Shown: piece after piece, positions 24,512 through 37,085 of the stretch | How positions within the stretch are numbered: the stretch's first letter is position 1 | How the letters are laid out: each line of letters starts with the position of its first letter | Assembly: GCF_954871325.1 (NCBI RefSeq) | Contig: NC_088775.1 | Span: 28,373,561-28,437,560 of the forward strand | DNA from: Gordionus sp. m RMFG-2023 | Lineage: Eukaryota; Nematomorpha; Gordioida; Chordodea; Parachordodidae | DNA length: 64,000 nt | Direction: 5' to 3' | Notes under the pieces: generated by a model | The model's database searches: none | Told to the model about the DNA's origin: nothing | Seen by the model: the letters and a program-made list of their open reading frames with translations, nothing else | Program-made: the position numbers and the translations under genes

Positions 24512-27002
24512 CATTGGCGTACGCAGCGGGGGAGGGGGGGGCAGAGGGACAAATCCCCCCCCCCTAGCCAAAAAATGCAGATGACGGATATATTTTTCAA
24601 AAATATTATTGTTTATATTAATTCATATTTGTTAATATTTATTCGTATCTCATATTAAATTTATATATAATTACATTTATTATCACATTTATCTACTAAG
24701 TTATTTTATCAATTAATTTCGATTTCAAGTTTTCCGGTGTAATATTTACTTATTATTTTCAAATTTATAGTGGCGTAATATTTATCTACCATTTTCAAAT
24801 TTCTAGTCAAATAATAATTATTTCTGAAACTTCTTTTCCAACAGGGAAAAAGAATTTGCAACCTTGTCCAACGAGAGAGAGTCTTTGCCATCAAGCAGTA
24901 ACAGTTTTTAAGGAGTTAGAAGAGCCAATTATTTGCTATTACTGAAATATCACAATGGCCTGAAAGAAATATTTCCTCAGAAGCAAGAAAATTATTGGAT
25001 TCAATGCTTATTCCAAATTTTATTTCTCATTAGAATGTATTATTTAATTATACAACTATTTTAAGTATTACTTTTCAAAAACATGACATTGACTTGATTA
25101 AGAAGATGAGAATAGCGGAGAGCATTTTATCAGAACTCAAGTTAGGGCTAATGTTAATGAAGAATTTCATATTTTATATTTTATTGTTGAGTCAAAAGCA
25201 GAGCTATACGTGTTTAATATTTGTCTCCCTCGACTTGTAGCAAGGCAAGCTCATCGTTAAAACATTAATATAGGATCAGTAGAAGAGTATATCTTAAATA
25301 CAGATACATTTATAACCCAAATAAATGAATTTTTAATTCATCATGTAGCACATACTATGCAAATATTACTTCCACAAAAGCCTTCCCAACCTTTTTCAGA
25401 TGGTGATAGAAAAAAAAATATTTGTTAGATTTTTATTATGAAGAAAAGTATCTTATGATGCCTTATTAGCTGAATAACTATGTTTATTTAACTATAGTTG
25501 ATATAGTCACAGAAAATGTTATGGATGCTCTGCATTATTTCAAACACATTTTAGATTAAATTCCCAATATATTAAAAGGGTTTATAAACTCTTCCCATTA
25601 GTAAACAAATGAGAGAACATTCTCTTTTTTAAGAAGAATAACAGAGGCCTGCAGAAGTACCATTTGCAGGGCACGGCCTGGATTTTTTTTAAAGATTTTA
25701 TACGGCCCGGCCCGGCCCGGCTTTTTTTTAAATAAAATTTTCCTGCCCGGCCCCGATTTTTAAAAAATAAATTATATTTATTTTTGATTTTTATAGCTAA
25801 TAATAACGATTTCAAATATAGGCTCTTTTAAAAAATACATCCCGGATTGGGTGTTTTTTTAAAATAATTCAGGGCCAGCTTGGGTGTTTTTTTAAAAAAT
25901 TCGGGCCCGACAGGGTATATTTAAAAAAATAAAATACTGTCCGGCCTGGGGCCGGGCCTGCAGGCCTCTGAAAAATATACCAAGAAGTACAACATCTGAA
26001 AGTAGATTGAAAGGTTTGGATTTTTGAATATTCATAGGCATTTGACGACAAGCAAGGATGAGATAATTGAAAAATTAGCTCATTCACAACGATTAGATTT
26101 TACATTGTAATATAACATACAAAATGCAATTATTCCTTATAAACTTTTTGTGTAAAGGCTCAAAAAATTCAAATTTCTATTTTGGGTCATTGATTCTTTA
26201 CATATAATTTTTTTATAATTCACATTAATTTAAAATTGTGTATTAGAAATAGTTATTAGTCCTAATAAATTTATGCTTGATATTTTTAAAAAACAATAAT
26301 ATTTTTTTTTAATTTTCAAGCCCGACCCGGCTTTTTTTAAAAAAAATTTAGGCCCGACTCGGCTTTTTTTAAAATACAATTTTCAGGCCCGGCCCGGTTT
26401 TTTTAAAATAAATTATATTTTTTTTTATTTTTATAGCTAATAATAACGATTTCAAATACAGGCTGTTTTAAAAAATACAGCCCGGATTGGGTGTTTTTTT
26501 TAAAAAAATTCAGGCCCGGCTTGGGTGTTTTTTTAAAAAATTCAAACCCGGCCCGGGTATATTTAAAAAAATTAAAATACTGTCCGGCCGGGGGCCGGGC
26601 CTGCAGGTCTATGAAAAACGTACCAAGAAGTACAACATCTGAAAGTAGATTGAAAAGTTTGGATCTTTTGAATATTCATAGGCATTTGACGACAAGCAAG
26701 GATGAGATAATTGAAAAATTAGCTCATTCACAACGATTAGATTTTACATTGTAATATAACATACAAAATGCAATTATTCCTAATAAAATTTTTGTGTAAA
26801 GGCTCAAAAAATTCAAATTTCTATTTTGGGTCATTTAAGTGATTCTTTGCATATAATCTTTTTATAATTCACATTAATTTAAAATTGTGTATTAGTTATT
26901 AGTCCTAATAAATTTATGCTTGATATTTTTAAGAAACAATAATATTTTTTAAAAAATTTTATTATCCCACCCCCTTAGACCAAATTCCTGCGTAAGCGCC
27001 TG
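24512..27002 (+). mobile_element. hAT transposon, second copy of the 17.3-kb family
   Basis: Left terminus CATTGGCGTACGCAGCGGG; right terminus read inwards CAGGCGCTTACGCAGG. Block order matches 17267-19148: KELEEPIICYY-like start near 24910, LILSELK near 25125, hATC start near 25610, GGCCCGG minisatellite 25647-25964, hATC end near 25965-26110. The minisatellite plus the hATC end and tail is then repeated (26296-26960) before the right terminus. The 8-bp flanks (aatgctgc and gttaaaat) do not match, so the target duplication is lost or an end has moved. Multiple stops and indels; inactive. Confidence 0.75.
25647..26607. repeat. Two GGCCCGG minisatellite arrays with duplicated hAT tail
   Basis: Array 1 (25647-25964) and array 2 (about 26296-26607) use the same ~35-bp unit (ggcccggcc core plus tttttttaaaa). 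Between them lies one copy of the hATC end and 3' tail (25965-26295); a second copy follows array 2. The block of about 650 bp was probably duplicated by unequal exchange between arrays. Array 2 reads straight into hATC end SLKN-type sequence (here SMKNVPRSTTSES), giving an 87-codon frame at 26491-26754. Confidence 0.65.
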
Positions 27003-28571
27003 GTTAAAATTCGTTATATATATTTATTTGACTAAATAAACTATCTTAAAATAGATAATTAAATTGATAATTTTTATCTATGCCGAATTTTAAGTTGAAG
27101 TACATGAAATTATAATTCAATCGTTCAATATTCCACAAAGCAAGCGTGAGGGACCATACAGAGTTTGGAGGTTTAAAAAGAATCTTTCTTTTAAAATCAT
27201 AGCATGGCTTAGAAAAACCTTTTGCACATCTCTGCTAAATATTATTAAAATTTCGCAAATTAAACCAAGTTTAAACTTATCATTTTGCAAAAAAAAACAG
27301 GTTGGATCATTCTGAATTCAGGGTGTATAATTATAATCGGGAGATCTCCATGAGCGTTGGTGTTAATTTAAATAAGATCTCGGATAATACTGATTATATA
27401 AATCGTGAGTGTAAAAGTATACTTTTTTATTACTTTGTTCCAAAATTATGTTTTAATTGCCCCTTGTTTTTTTTACTATGTAATAAAGGCGAAATTAAAA
27501 ATGAAAATTCATTTAGTATTTTTTTGGATATAATATTTATGTGATATAAATAAGATAATTATTTTGTCTCTTATCTGATATTTTTGGTTGTAAAATAAAT
27601 TAGATATTAAAATTACTGTGTTAAATTTTAGGTTTCATTAATCATTACAACAACAAATATAGGCATTTACCATGACTTTAACTAGATCTCTGGTGTTTAC
27701 GAGAATCCATCCAGTATAGATGTCCTTATACATTATACAAATATTTTAAATATTATAAATAAAAAAAGAATAATGGTCATTTATAATCTTGTTGGAAAAA
27801 TTTTGAATCATGAATCGTATAACCTCATTGATACCATTTATTACCTTTCTTTTTATTATTAATAAATAGTTTTTTATATAAGGTTAAATAAAACGTATAA
27901 ATCCCTTGGTGTTTATAGTTTGAAGGATTCTATCCATATAAATATCAAATATTTAAATATGTATATGACGCATGTATTTTGGGGGTATTACGAAATGTAG
28001 CTTTGAGTTATTTCATTTTTTTGTACTTTTTTAAAAAATTAAAATTTCATATTTTATTTTTTGATTTAAAAATCCAGAAATTTATATAAATCATTAATAT
28101 TAGAAAATGGAATTTTTTTCAGTTTAAAAGCACTTTATAAATATAAATATATGGAGGAAATCATTGCTTATGTATAAGAATTGATTATGAAATGAAGAAG
28201 GTAATGATCAAAATAATCATAATAAAAAGGTATAAATTTATATGATAAAACATTATGATGGTCTCTCTATTTCACTCAGCAAATAAGACACATTATATTA
28301 TATTTTTATTCTGTTATATAATATTTTATTGTATAAAATATGGTTAAGTGATAATTATGGTTTTTTGTAATTTTTATATATCTATTGATGGCTGGTATCC
28401 ATAGGATATCCTGAGGTAACGGAATATCGACAGATGGTATTGATGCATTTTTTATTTATAGGAACTTTTTATTCTGTTTTGCCACTTGACTCCCGACTAC
28501 CAAAAAATTAGTTAGTTCTATCTACACACATTTTCCCCTGTATAATATCTTATATAATAGCATAATGTATA
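27003..28571. other. AT-rich spacer, no gene seen
   Basis: A/T-rich non-coding sequence. An 80-codon frame at 27302-27544 has no recognisable domain and ordinary local composition; not called. Confidence 0.45.
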
Positions 28572-28579
28572 CAATATAG

Positions 28580-28766
28580 TATTACACGACTCGATTTGAG
28601 CCGATTTTTTAAAACGGCTAACTCAATATTTTATCTAGAATAATATTACGTAAGCCTGAAGATTTTGATCATAGATGTCACAAAGGTCTAGACATCAATT
28701 AACGAAATCTCGAGGCTTAGGCAATATTTTTCTGACCAAAATTGAGTTAGCCGTTTAGCAACACTA
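28580..28766. mobile_element. hAT-type MITE, copy 1 (187 bp)
   Basis: Flanked by an exact 8-bp duplication caatatag (28572-28579 and 28767-28774). Ends are TATTACACGACTCGATTTG and, read inwards on the right, TAGTGTTGCTAAACGGC. Inside, both arms repeat the block AACGGCTAACTCAATaTTTT in opposite orientation, followed by aatatt..gtaagcct, so the element is nearly palindromic over about 70 bp per arm. No coding capacity. The same family is at 29347 and 39705. Confidence 0.8.
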
Positions 28767-29346
28767 CAATATAGACAGCGTTTAAGACTCAATGTTGGAT
28801 AATGCTTTTTCTCGTGCATTTCTTTCCCACCTCTAATGTTTTCCATTTAAAAGTTTCCAATTTGTTTTAGTCCATTGAGAAACTTTATGGACGAGTTATT
28901 ATTATTCTCTATCCATTTCTATAAAAAATTTTTGATATTAAGGTTTTTTTTTAAAAAAAAAATTTATCTTTAGTTAAAAGGGATCATAATTTTTTTAAAC
29001 GTGGAATTGACATAGAGATTCTGATACCTAAAGTTGAGATCCTCTTTTTATTAGATCTACTCAGCGGAAACAGAATCATAGGATAGGTTAATATATATTA
29101 ATAAAAAATTGGTGTATATTATATATATTATATCTTCCAACCACGATGCAAACATTCAAAAAAAAATATAAGGCCGTGTCAATGCTCGGATTATTTCTAA
29201 ACAGTCATCTGTCTAGCTGCCTATATAGCTTCTTCTAGACAGTCTAAAAATAAAGGCTTTAGATTTATATACCTAAAAAATTAACAATTAATATTTATTT
29301 AATATAAAAACTTAAAACTAATTAGAATAGGTGTAATAGCTCAAGG

Positions 29347-29546
29347 AAGTGTTCTTAAAAAGCCCAATTCAGGTCCGTTTTAAAAAATCCGATTAAAATT
29401 ATAACCAAAATAAAATTATATAAGCTTAAAGATTTTGCTCATAGCTGACAGAAATGCTGCGAAATTGCTTACATAATATTATATTAGCTAAAATCTTGAT
29501 GGGCCATTATGAAAAATCGACCCAAATCGGAATTTTAACAAAACTA
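29347..29546. mobile_element. hAT-type MITE, copy 2 (200 bp)
   Basis: Flanked by an exact 8-bp duplication gctcaagg (29339-29346 and 29547-29554). Ends AAGTGTTCTTAAAAAGCCC and, read inwards, TAGTTTTGTTAAAATTCC. The interior (aagcttaaagattttgctcatag, then gcgaaattgcttacataat) is a diverged form of the interior of the 28.6-kb copy. More decayed than that copy. Confidence 0.7.
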
Positions 29547-29554
29547 GCTCAAGG

Positions 29555-32500
29555 ACTGAATAACCTAGGGCCAAACAGTTAAAATAATCCGATCGTCGAC
29601 ACAGTTTAAAGAATATACATGCAATAAGTTACATTATATTTTATAAGCTAAAAACTAAATTTTACATTTCCGGGAAAGGTGAATGCGGAAAATAAGGTGT
29701 TAGGGTGTGTCTTGGTTTGACTTATTTGCCTAAACAGTTTAAAAAGCAAGTGAAAGAAAAACTAAAAAATACGAAAAATAACAATGCCACCAAACACTTA
29801 AAACAAACCAAAATAGGGTGTGGTTTCAAAAGTTGATTCAGCCTAGGCTAAACATACAGCGTAATGTGCATTATTTTATTATTATAATTACTTTTATTAA
29901 TAATATTCATTTATCTTTAAAATATAAAATATAAAAATTAACAAATTAATCTACAATTTTTATGGTTGGTTAAAGTCGTTAAAAAAATAATTTTATCTAA
30001 AAAATGATAAAAATATGATGTTTTGTCGCGTTAATTACATAAACAAACAATATTAAATTTAAAAAAAAATTTTTTTTTATCAAAATATTATATTATAAAA
30101 TAAAATAAAATGATAATTATATTTCTTAAGTAAAATGAAAAAAGCTTCATCTTATCCACCCCCCCCCCTCGCACCCAAATTTGTCCAAGATATATTTTTT
30201 TTGAAGTTAATTATTCATTAAGATTATTTCCTTTTTATTATTATTATCATTCATTATTCACAGTGTTTCGTTTGGATCACCATATGGTTTAAAAAATTGT
30301 ATATTTTTATACCATTAGTTATATAAATATTATATAATTTTTTTTTTATATCAAAACATTTAAAGATTTCTGTGTTTAAAAAAAAAATATTGTCTCAATT
30401 TATGAAAAATGAATAATAATCGTCTATTGGATCACTGCTTAAAGCTCTACTAATTCATTTTTTCCTGGCCGGACTCAATTTTACATTTATTTTGTTTTAT
30501 CCCAATCCCGAATTTTTTGAATTTATTTTAATAGCCTGATCAGTTCAATTTTTTAAAATTATCTTTGAATTCGGCCTATATTTTTTATATTTTCTTTAGG
30601 CCTGGCGCGAAAATCCCAATTCTACCTAGTCCAATTTTTTTGATTGTCGAAGCCTCAACCGATTATTTTTTTTCAATCTAGATACCATTCCTATCAAATT
30701 ATTTTACATATTTTTGAGGGTTCAAGCTCGGCCCGGATCCTATAAAACTTTATCAATGTTTTATGAATGTGGGTAGAAGTTAATTAGTGTATACTCTAAT
30801 TGATCATCTATTGGGTTTGGATAAGAAGATAGAACAAGTGTTCCAATGGAAAATATGAACTATAAATATTTTAAGAAAACGAAAAATCGTAAAGTGCATC
30901 TATTATATTTTTTTGTATATTTCAAAATTTATCAAAAAAAAGTATTATTGAAATATACAGAATGAACAAAATGAGCATAAATACATATTTAAAAAAATAA
31001 CACAATTAATAAAATATTGCGTTGTATATCAATAACAGAGTTGTTAAAGTATATAGATACAAGTATCTAAACAGAAAAATTTGATCTTTCTACCTTGATA
31101 CATTTTTTAATATAAAAAAAGAATTAATATTTGAAATCAATTCATTAAATATTGGGTCCGAGTTTATTTTATTACAAAAACAAACCAGATATTTGATCTT
31201 ACAAATGGATTACGTAGTAAATTATATTTAATATTTATATTAACTTACATTGAGAATATTTTTATATATCAGATCAATATTACCAATGATGATGAGAAAC
31301 AGGCGAAATAATCAAGTCATCATCGGCGGGTTCAAATATTAAATTTTCTTGGTCAATTTATAAAGCTTATTTTAAAATTCATATTTATTTTACATTTGAT
31401 TGTACTTAAATACAAATGGAAAGTAAATTAAGTTTAAAAAAAACAATCAATGCAGTGATTAGTTGATCAATTATTAAAGTTTACAAATAATTGTAAAAAA
31501 GTAGGGGAGACTGGGGTTTGGTAAACTCGGGGCTTAGAAACCCTCTTAATCTCATTTTAAAATTATATAAGCTAGAAGGTTTAGATTTTATCCTAATATA
31601 GCTTTTATTAGTATGCATCTATAAGCAAAAAATCTTTTGAAATAATTAATTATTAAATTTTATTTAAATTTTGATGCAAAATTCAAAAGATTTTTGTAAG
31701 ATAGAATTTTAATTTTTATTAAGTTATGTAATCATTTTAAATTAAATTCTATAGCAAAGTCTTAACCCTCTTTTATAATTTAAGAAAGTTTTATGAACAT
31801 TTATTTTGTCTAGACATTGTTTCAATTAAAGCTAGCGGGGCTTTGCTAAACCATACACGACAAATATGGCAGTTAATATGGAAAAATATTTCAAAATCTT
31901 GGAGAGAAAATTTCATGGCTATGTGTGATTGGTATTTAGGATTTATGCTAAGAAATCATAATCCTCCTTATCCAAAATGTTTATTAAATTAAAATTTTTA
32001 TATATAATTAGCTTCAATTTAAAAATATTATAATATTTTGAACAATAAAATAATTAAATTATTCTAAGCGTATAATTATTAATAAATAAAAATTCATTTC
32101 AATTCATTATAACTAAAAAAACTAATGGTTTAGGAAGCATCTTGCAATGGTTTGCCTAACACCGCTATTGGGGCTTGTTAGGAAAAATTTCAACTTTTAG
32201 AAAAAATAAAATTTTAAAATATGATTATATTCTATTATAAGGTACCTTTATAGTGTCTAGTTATAGGTATCAATTCATATATCTTTATAATATCTAAAAA
32301 AACACCCATAAAAAAAATTAATTAATTTAATATCAGATTTTTTTTAGCATCATTAGTATTTTTAAAGATTATCTCAATATAAAATTGTTATTCATAAAGT
32401 ATAACACCACACTGCCATTAAGTACCTCCGGTAGAAAGATTTTTTACTGTGGCCTAAACTGTCTTTATAGATTGCTTTAATGATAAAAATTTTGAGAATG

Positions 32501-32616
32501 TTCATTTACTGAAGTCTCACAATTATTATTTATAGACATTTAATTATATATTTTATACAATGTATTATTAAAATCTACCAATTTATTTTTCATTTAATAT
32601 ATATTTTATATATAGA
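29555..32616. other. AT-rich spacer with a degenerate GGCC-type repeat
   Basis: No gene seen. From about 30465 to 30740 short GC-rich blocks (ctggccggactc, ggcctggcgcg, ctcggcccggatcc) alternate with T-rich stretches, resembling decayed relatives of the GGCCCGG repeats. Near 31503 gtaggggagactggggtttgg starts a stretch to about 32180 in which ggtttg..aac-like motifs recur, without a definable boundary. Confidence 0.4.
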
Positions 32617-33522
32617 CAGTGGCGTAGCCAGGATTGATCCATGGGGAAGGGGGGGGGGGGGGGGGAGTTTGACAAATTTTAAATTAATAAGCGACTAAAA
32701 GCATTATTTTGAAAATGTTATCAATGTTTAGTAAATTGTATATTAATTCAATCTATTCGATGTAAAAAAAATTTGCCTCCCCCTAAACCTTCCAATTTTA
32801 TGATCAACTCAATATATCTTATTCTATGTTAAAAATAATTATTTTAATTAAATTTTTGCATATAACAATATTTTGCAGAGATTTTATTTATTATTTAACT
32901 ATGTTTTTATTTTAATAATATATAAAAAAATAAATTTCAAAATATATAAATTTTATACGATTATTATATTAAAAATTGAATGTAAATAACTATATTTTAA
33001 AAAAATAAAATTGCAATAAAATATGTAATTCTTGCTAAAAAATACAATCAAACAAAACAAACTATCTAAATAGTTTAAATTTAAAAATATATATTTAATA
33101 ATTAAATTTATAAATATCTAATTTAACTATGCCAAGCCAGAAAATATTTACAAAATATCTTTATTGTTATTTAATATTCTAATTTAACTATGCCAGAAAT
33201 TATTTACAAATACAATATATCTTTATTCTTATTGTTGTTTAATATTTTAGTTCATATAATTTATATATATTTTTAAACGATGTGATCATTTAAAATTAAA
33301 ACTCCTTTTTTTATAAATATATTTCATTGTGATATTCATATTCATATAGTATTATATATAATATATTATCTTATTTCTCTAAATTGAAACCGTTTTTTAA
33401 ATATAATTATTCGCAATAAAAAAATAATAATTTTTTATTTTATAAAAAAAAAAAAAATTAATAAAAAAAACATTTTTTTCCATGGGGGGGGGGGGGGGGG
33501 GGTTCCCTTGTCTACGCCACTG
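32617..33522. mobile_element. hAT MITE with perfect target duplication (906 bp)
   Basis: Left end CAGTGGCGTAGCCAGG; right end read inwards CAGTGGCGTAGACAAGG. Flanks are exactly tatataga on both sides (32609-32616 and 33523-33530), an 8-bp hAT-type duplication. The interior is A/T-rich and non-coding. Plus-strand G runs of about 18 lie just inside both ends (near 32650 and 33485), so the G tract is not part of the inverted repeat. The exact duplication argues for a fairly recent insertion. Confidence 0.85.
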
Positions 33523-33836
33523 TATATAGATAAGATATCAACTAAATCAAAATTTTAGATCATTTCAAAATTTGAGTCTTAACAATAGAATTCTAAATTA
33601 GGACCTTATATAAGTATAATAAAAATTGATCTAGATATATTTTCAGACGATGTATCGTATCTATATCGAGATAAGTTTTTAGAAGATGTATCTATATTTA
33701 TGTGAAAAGTATTTTTTAACAACTTTTATGAATAACAATAATTTTAGGATTTTAATCAAAATAAATATCGTTTAGGGTTCAAGTTTGGGTTATGGGTAAA
33801 AATAACAGTTCAGGTTTAGTTTACATAAGTCTTAGA

Positions 33837-34877
33837 CAGGGATTCGAACCGAACCCAAATTCGGAGAAGAAAACACGGGTTTTTGAAAAAAATCTGAACC
33901 TGAACCCCGTTTATAAAATTTTCAAAACCCCGAACCAAACCCGGGAATTTTTTTTGAACCAGGGTTCAACCGGTCAGTGTATTATTTAAAATTATATATT
34001 AAGATATTTGTATAATTAATTGTAAATAAATATTAATAATTTAATTGAGATTTTATAATATTTTCAAATTTCCAATTAAGTGAAGTGTTAATTGTTATGT
34101 CTGTGCGTATTTTATAAATAATTATATCTATATTTATACAAAATGCCAATCAACAGTCTAAGATATTGTGATTGGTGAAAAAAAAAATCATTATTATTAA
34201 AAACACTTAATGTCAATTAATTATTTTGTTTTGATTTTTGTTTGGTAATAATTTTCATCTCAAAAAATATTTACTTTTTTAAATTCACTTGAAAAAATTC
34301 ACTTGAAAAAATTCACTTTGTAATATTCACTAATTAACTTTTGTAAATTCACTTTGAAAAATTCACTTTTGAAAATTTATATTTTTTTAAAATATATACT
34401 TTTGAAAATTATATTTGAAAAAGGCTGTTTTTTAAATTTATATTCTTTTTAAAAATATTATTATGATTCTTACTTTTGGATTAAATTAATAAAGCAAACG
34501 TATTCCTTGATCATATTCATTTGCCATTATATTTATAAGTTGAAAAAGCCCTTGCAGTTAAGAGATTAAGATAACTTTAGAGTGTTAAGAACTTTGTAAG
34601 TTTATTAAGTTAAAGTTTTTTTTATTAGTAGTAAATTTTAAAAAAATAAATAAAATAAAAAATTTATCTTTTATACTAAATTTATGTCTAGTTTTTTTAA
34701 TTTGATTTAAATATGGAATTTTTCTTTTATAAATTCAAAAATTCTTAAACCCGAGCTGAACTCGGAACCAAACTCGGGTTCAAAAATATTTCCCTAGATC
34801 GAACCCGAGCCTAACCCAACTATTTTTTTACCTTAAATGGAACCCGGGCAAAAATTTTGCCGGGTTCGCATCCCCAG
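33837..34877. mobile_element. Probable hAT-type MITE with GAACCCGGG-rich subterminal regions
   Basis: Left end CAGGGATTCGAACCG; right end read inwards CTGGGGATGCGAACCC. Both subterminal regions are packed with gaaccc/gggttc motifs (33840-33970 and 34748-34870), set against an A/T-rich core. No matching 8-bp target duplication (gtcttaga against taatagaa). A 65-codon frame over the left end is a by-product of the motif. It resembles hAT elements whose subterminal repeats bind transposase, but this is inference. Confidence 0.5.
34265..34425. repeat. Short tandem array of ttcactt-aaaa units
   Basis: Inside the 33.8-34.9 kb element, units of about 14-18 bp containing aaattcacttgaaaaa are repeated at least five times (near 34280-34375). 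Simple local repeat, non-coding. Confidence 0.5.
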
Positions 34878-35796
34878 TAATAGAATATATTCTTAATATA
34901 TTTAGGGTTCATATTAATAATAAATTGTTTAAATAATATGGTATGACGAGTTAACACTGGTGAAGTGTTGACTGTTCTAAAAAATGATTTTCACTCATAA
35001 TGATCTGATTAAAAAACTGTTAGAGATATAGCTTTGATTTTAATTTTATTTTATAGATTAATGCCTGTATTGCACATTCATATTGAAATTATTTGGGAGC
35101 TTTTAAATTTTTTATTTGCCACAATCTAAAAATTCGTACTAATTATTTGAAATTCTAAAAATTCTCTAATAAACTCCAGACCGGGGGCAATAATACTGAG
35201 GACTTCTAGATAAAATAGAAACTCCGACTACATCTGATATGTAGAATACATAGCGAGAATCTCTCAAACTTTGAATTTTTTTTTAATTAAAAAATACAAT
35301 ATCTCAACAATTTTATATTTAAACTTGAAATATTCCGACATACCTGCAGTTCCTTTTTGGTAATACAAATAGTTGATATTTTTTTCTAGCTTTTTAATTA
35401 GTTTTTATATAAAAATTATAAATGATAAATAAATAAAAATCTAAGAAAGAAATGTCAAATAAAATTGTCAAAAAAAAAAGACTAAAAGACTGTTTTTTTT
35501 CAGGGTTAATCCTCTTAATTGTGGAGCTCCCAATTAAAGTAAGGCATATGGTAGATAGCATATTTAAAAATACACTTTTTGATAAAATTTAAGCTATTTA
35601 GCTCAAAGGATTAATGTTATTGTAGTTTGCAATGTTATCCAAGTTGAAGTTGCAGCCCCGGTTTCCCATACAAAAGTTACCAAGGCAATATTCTATATAT
35701 TAAATATATTGACTGATTGCGCACTTTGTCGATAATTTAGATTATACTCTCTCTCACCACTTTTTTACTTTGAAATGTAGCGTTATATACACTATA
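34878..35796. other. AT-rich spacer, no gene seen
   Basis: Non-coding A/T-rich sequence, no recognisable element ends. Confidence 0.45.
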
Positions 35797-36036
35797 CAGT
35801 GTTGTGATGATTTAATGAAACATATTGACGATTAAATTAAAACCCATCCATATAAAATTATTATTTTTAATGAAAAAAAAATCTTTGCAAAATTAATTAA
35901 AATAACAAAAGGAATAATAAAAGAAATTTCAATAATGCTTTGTCTATATTTTATTTATTTTTGCAAAGATTATAATTTTATATGGATGGGTTTTAATTTA
36001 ATCGTCAATATGTTTCATTAAATCATCACAACACTG
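35797..36036. mobile_element. Tc1/mariner-type MITE with identical 65-bp inverted repeats (240 bp)
   Basis: It begins CAGTGTTGTGATGATTTAAT and the right arm, read inwards, is identical for 65 bp; similarity continues with small gaps (aatctttgcaaaa on both arms). Each end abuts TA (35795-35796 and 36037-36038), the target of Tc1/mariner elements. The 110-bp centre is A-rich and non-coding. Identity of the arms suggests a young insertion or one copied recently. Confidence 0.8.
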
Positions 36037-36794
36037 TATATAGGATTAGGATTATTTTATATATAATTATTTTTAAATTCAGTTAGGTTAAACAAGTGCC
36101 TTTTAGATAAATGTTTTTGGTTTTTATGGCTATAACATTTAATATGGATACTTTACATATTATATTAATTCAAAAAATACATTTTAGAGCATCCTTGAAC
36201 TTTTCTCACTCTTCTTCAGTTATTTTTATATAAATTTTTAACTTTTCACACCTCAAACCATTAGAAAAATAATTATCTTTTTTTTAAAAAAAAATTTTAA
36301 TAAAAAAAAAGAATTTATTTTAAAATTTTTAATATATTTATACTACTTTTTACACCTTAATTGAATTGATACGATATAATATATATTTTTTTAAATATCA
36401 TTTTCAAAATATCTCATCTTACTAGAATTGATATTTAGGTGGAAAAACTGGTATTTTTTTAAAAAATATTATAATTAAACACCGGAAATATTGGCCAGGT
36501 GTAAAAAATAGATAAAGTGGAATTGGCTTCAAAAAAAAAATTAAATTAAAACTAAATAAAAATGATGATAATTATAATAAAAAATCAATCAATATAATAT
36601 ATCCATTATATAAAAGCTTATACAAATCATTAAAAAAAAAGCAAATAATTTATCATATTTTGAAATTATTATTAATTATAATATTAAATATTATAAGGTC
36701 AATATATTAAAAGCCACTTATAGTTAGTTATTTCTATATAATCATTGATAAATAGAATATGTTTATATGGTAGTGAAGTGTTAGTGAGAAGGGG
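36037..36794. other. AT-rich spacer, no gene seen
   Basis: Featureless A/T-rich non-coding sequence. Confidence 0.4.
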
Positions 36795-37085
36795 CAGACT
36801 AGCGATGCTTTGGCTAGCGACCTGCCCCGGTCTGAACCCTATTTTTATTTATAAAAGTCGGTTCGGGCTGCCGAATATTTTTTAAAAAATCGTGCCGGGT
36901 TTAAATTTTCAATTAAAATTGATATATTTTAAGATTTTTCCAAAAAAAAGGTACCAACATTTTATATTTGTTTGTAGAATAGTCGAAAATTCGATTATGT
37001 TTTCAGTGAAAATTAATTTCTATATTTAAATTAATCTAAGCCGGGCAAATAAATAGTTATTATTTTGGATCAGACTTTTCGGAAT
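36795..37085. repeat. GC-ended dispersed repeat, copy 1
   Basis: GC-rich ends (gacctgccccggtctgaacc, cggttcgggctgccgaat; aagccgggcaaata near the right) surround an A/T core containing aattgatatattttaag, then accaacattttatatttg and gtagaata. The same order of blocks appears at 38382-38742, so these are two copies of one non-autonomous element, probably hAT-like. Exact ends are uncertain. Confidence 0.45.

Noticed and set aside
31503-32180. Possible element starting gtaggggagactggggtttgg
   Set aside because: Recurring ggtttg motifs, but no inverted ends, no target duplication and no coding sequence.
33837-33860. Possible tRNA gene from the B-box-like string
   Set aside because: No cloverleaf can be drawn around it and the string is part of an inverted terminal repeat.
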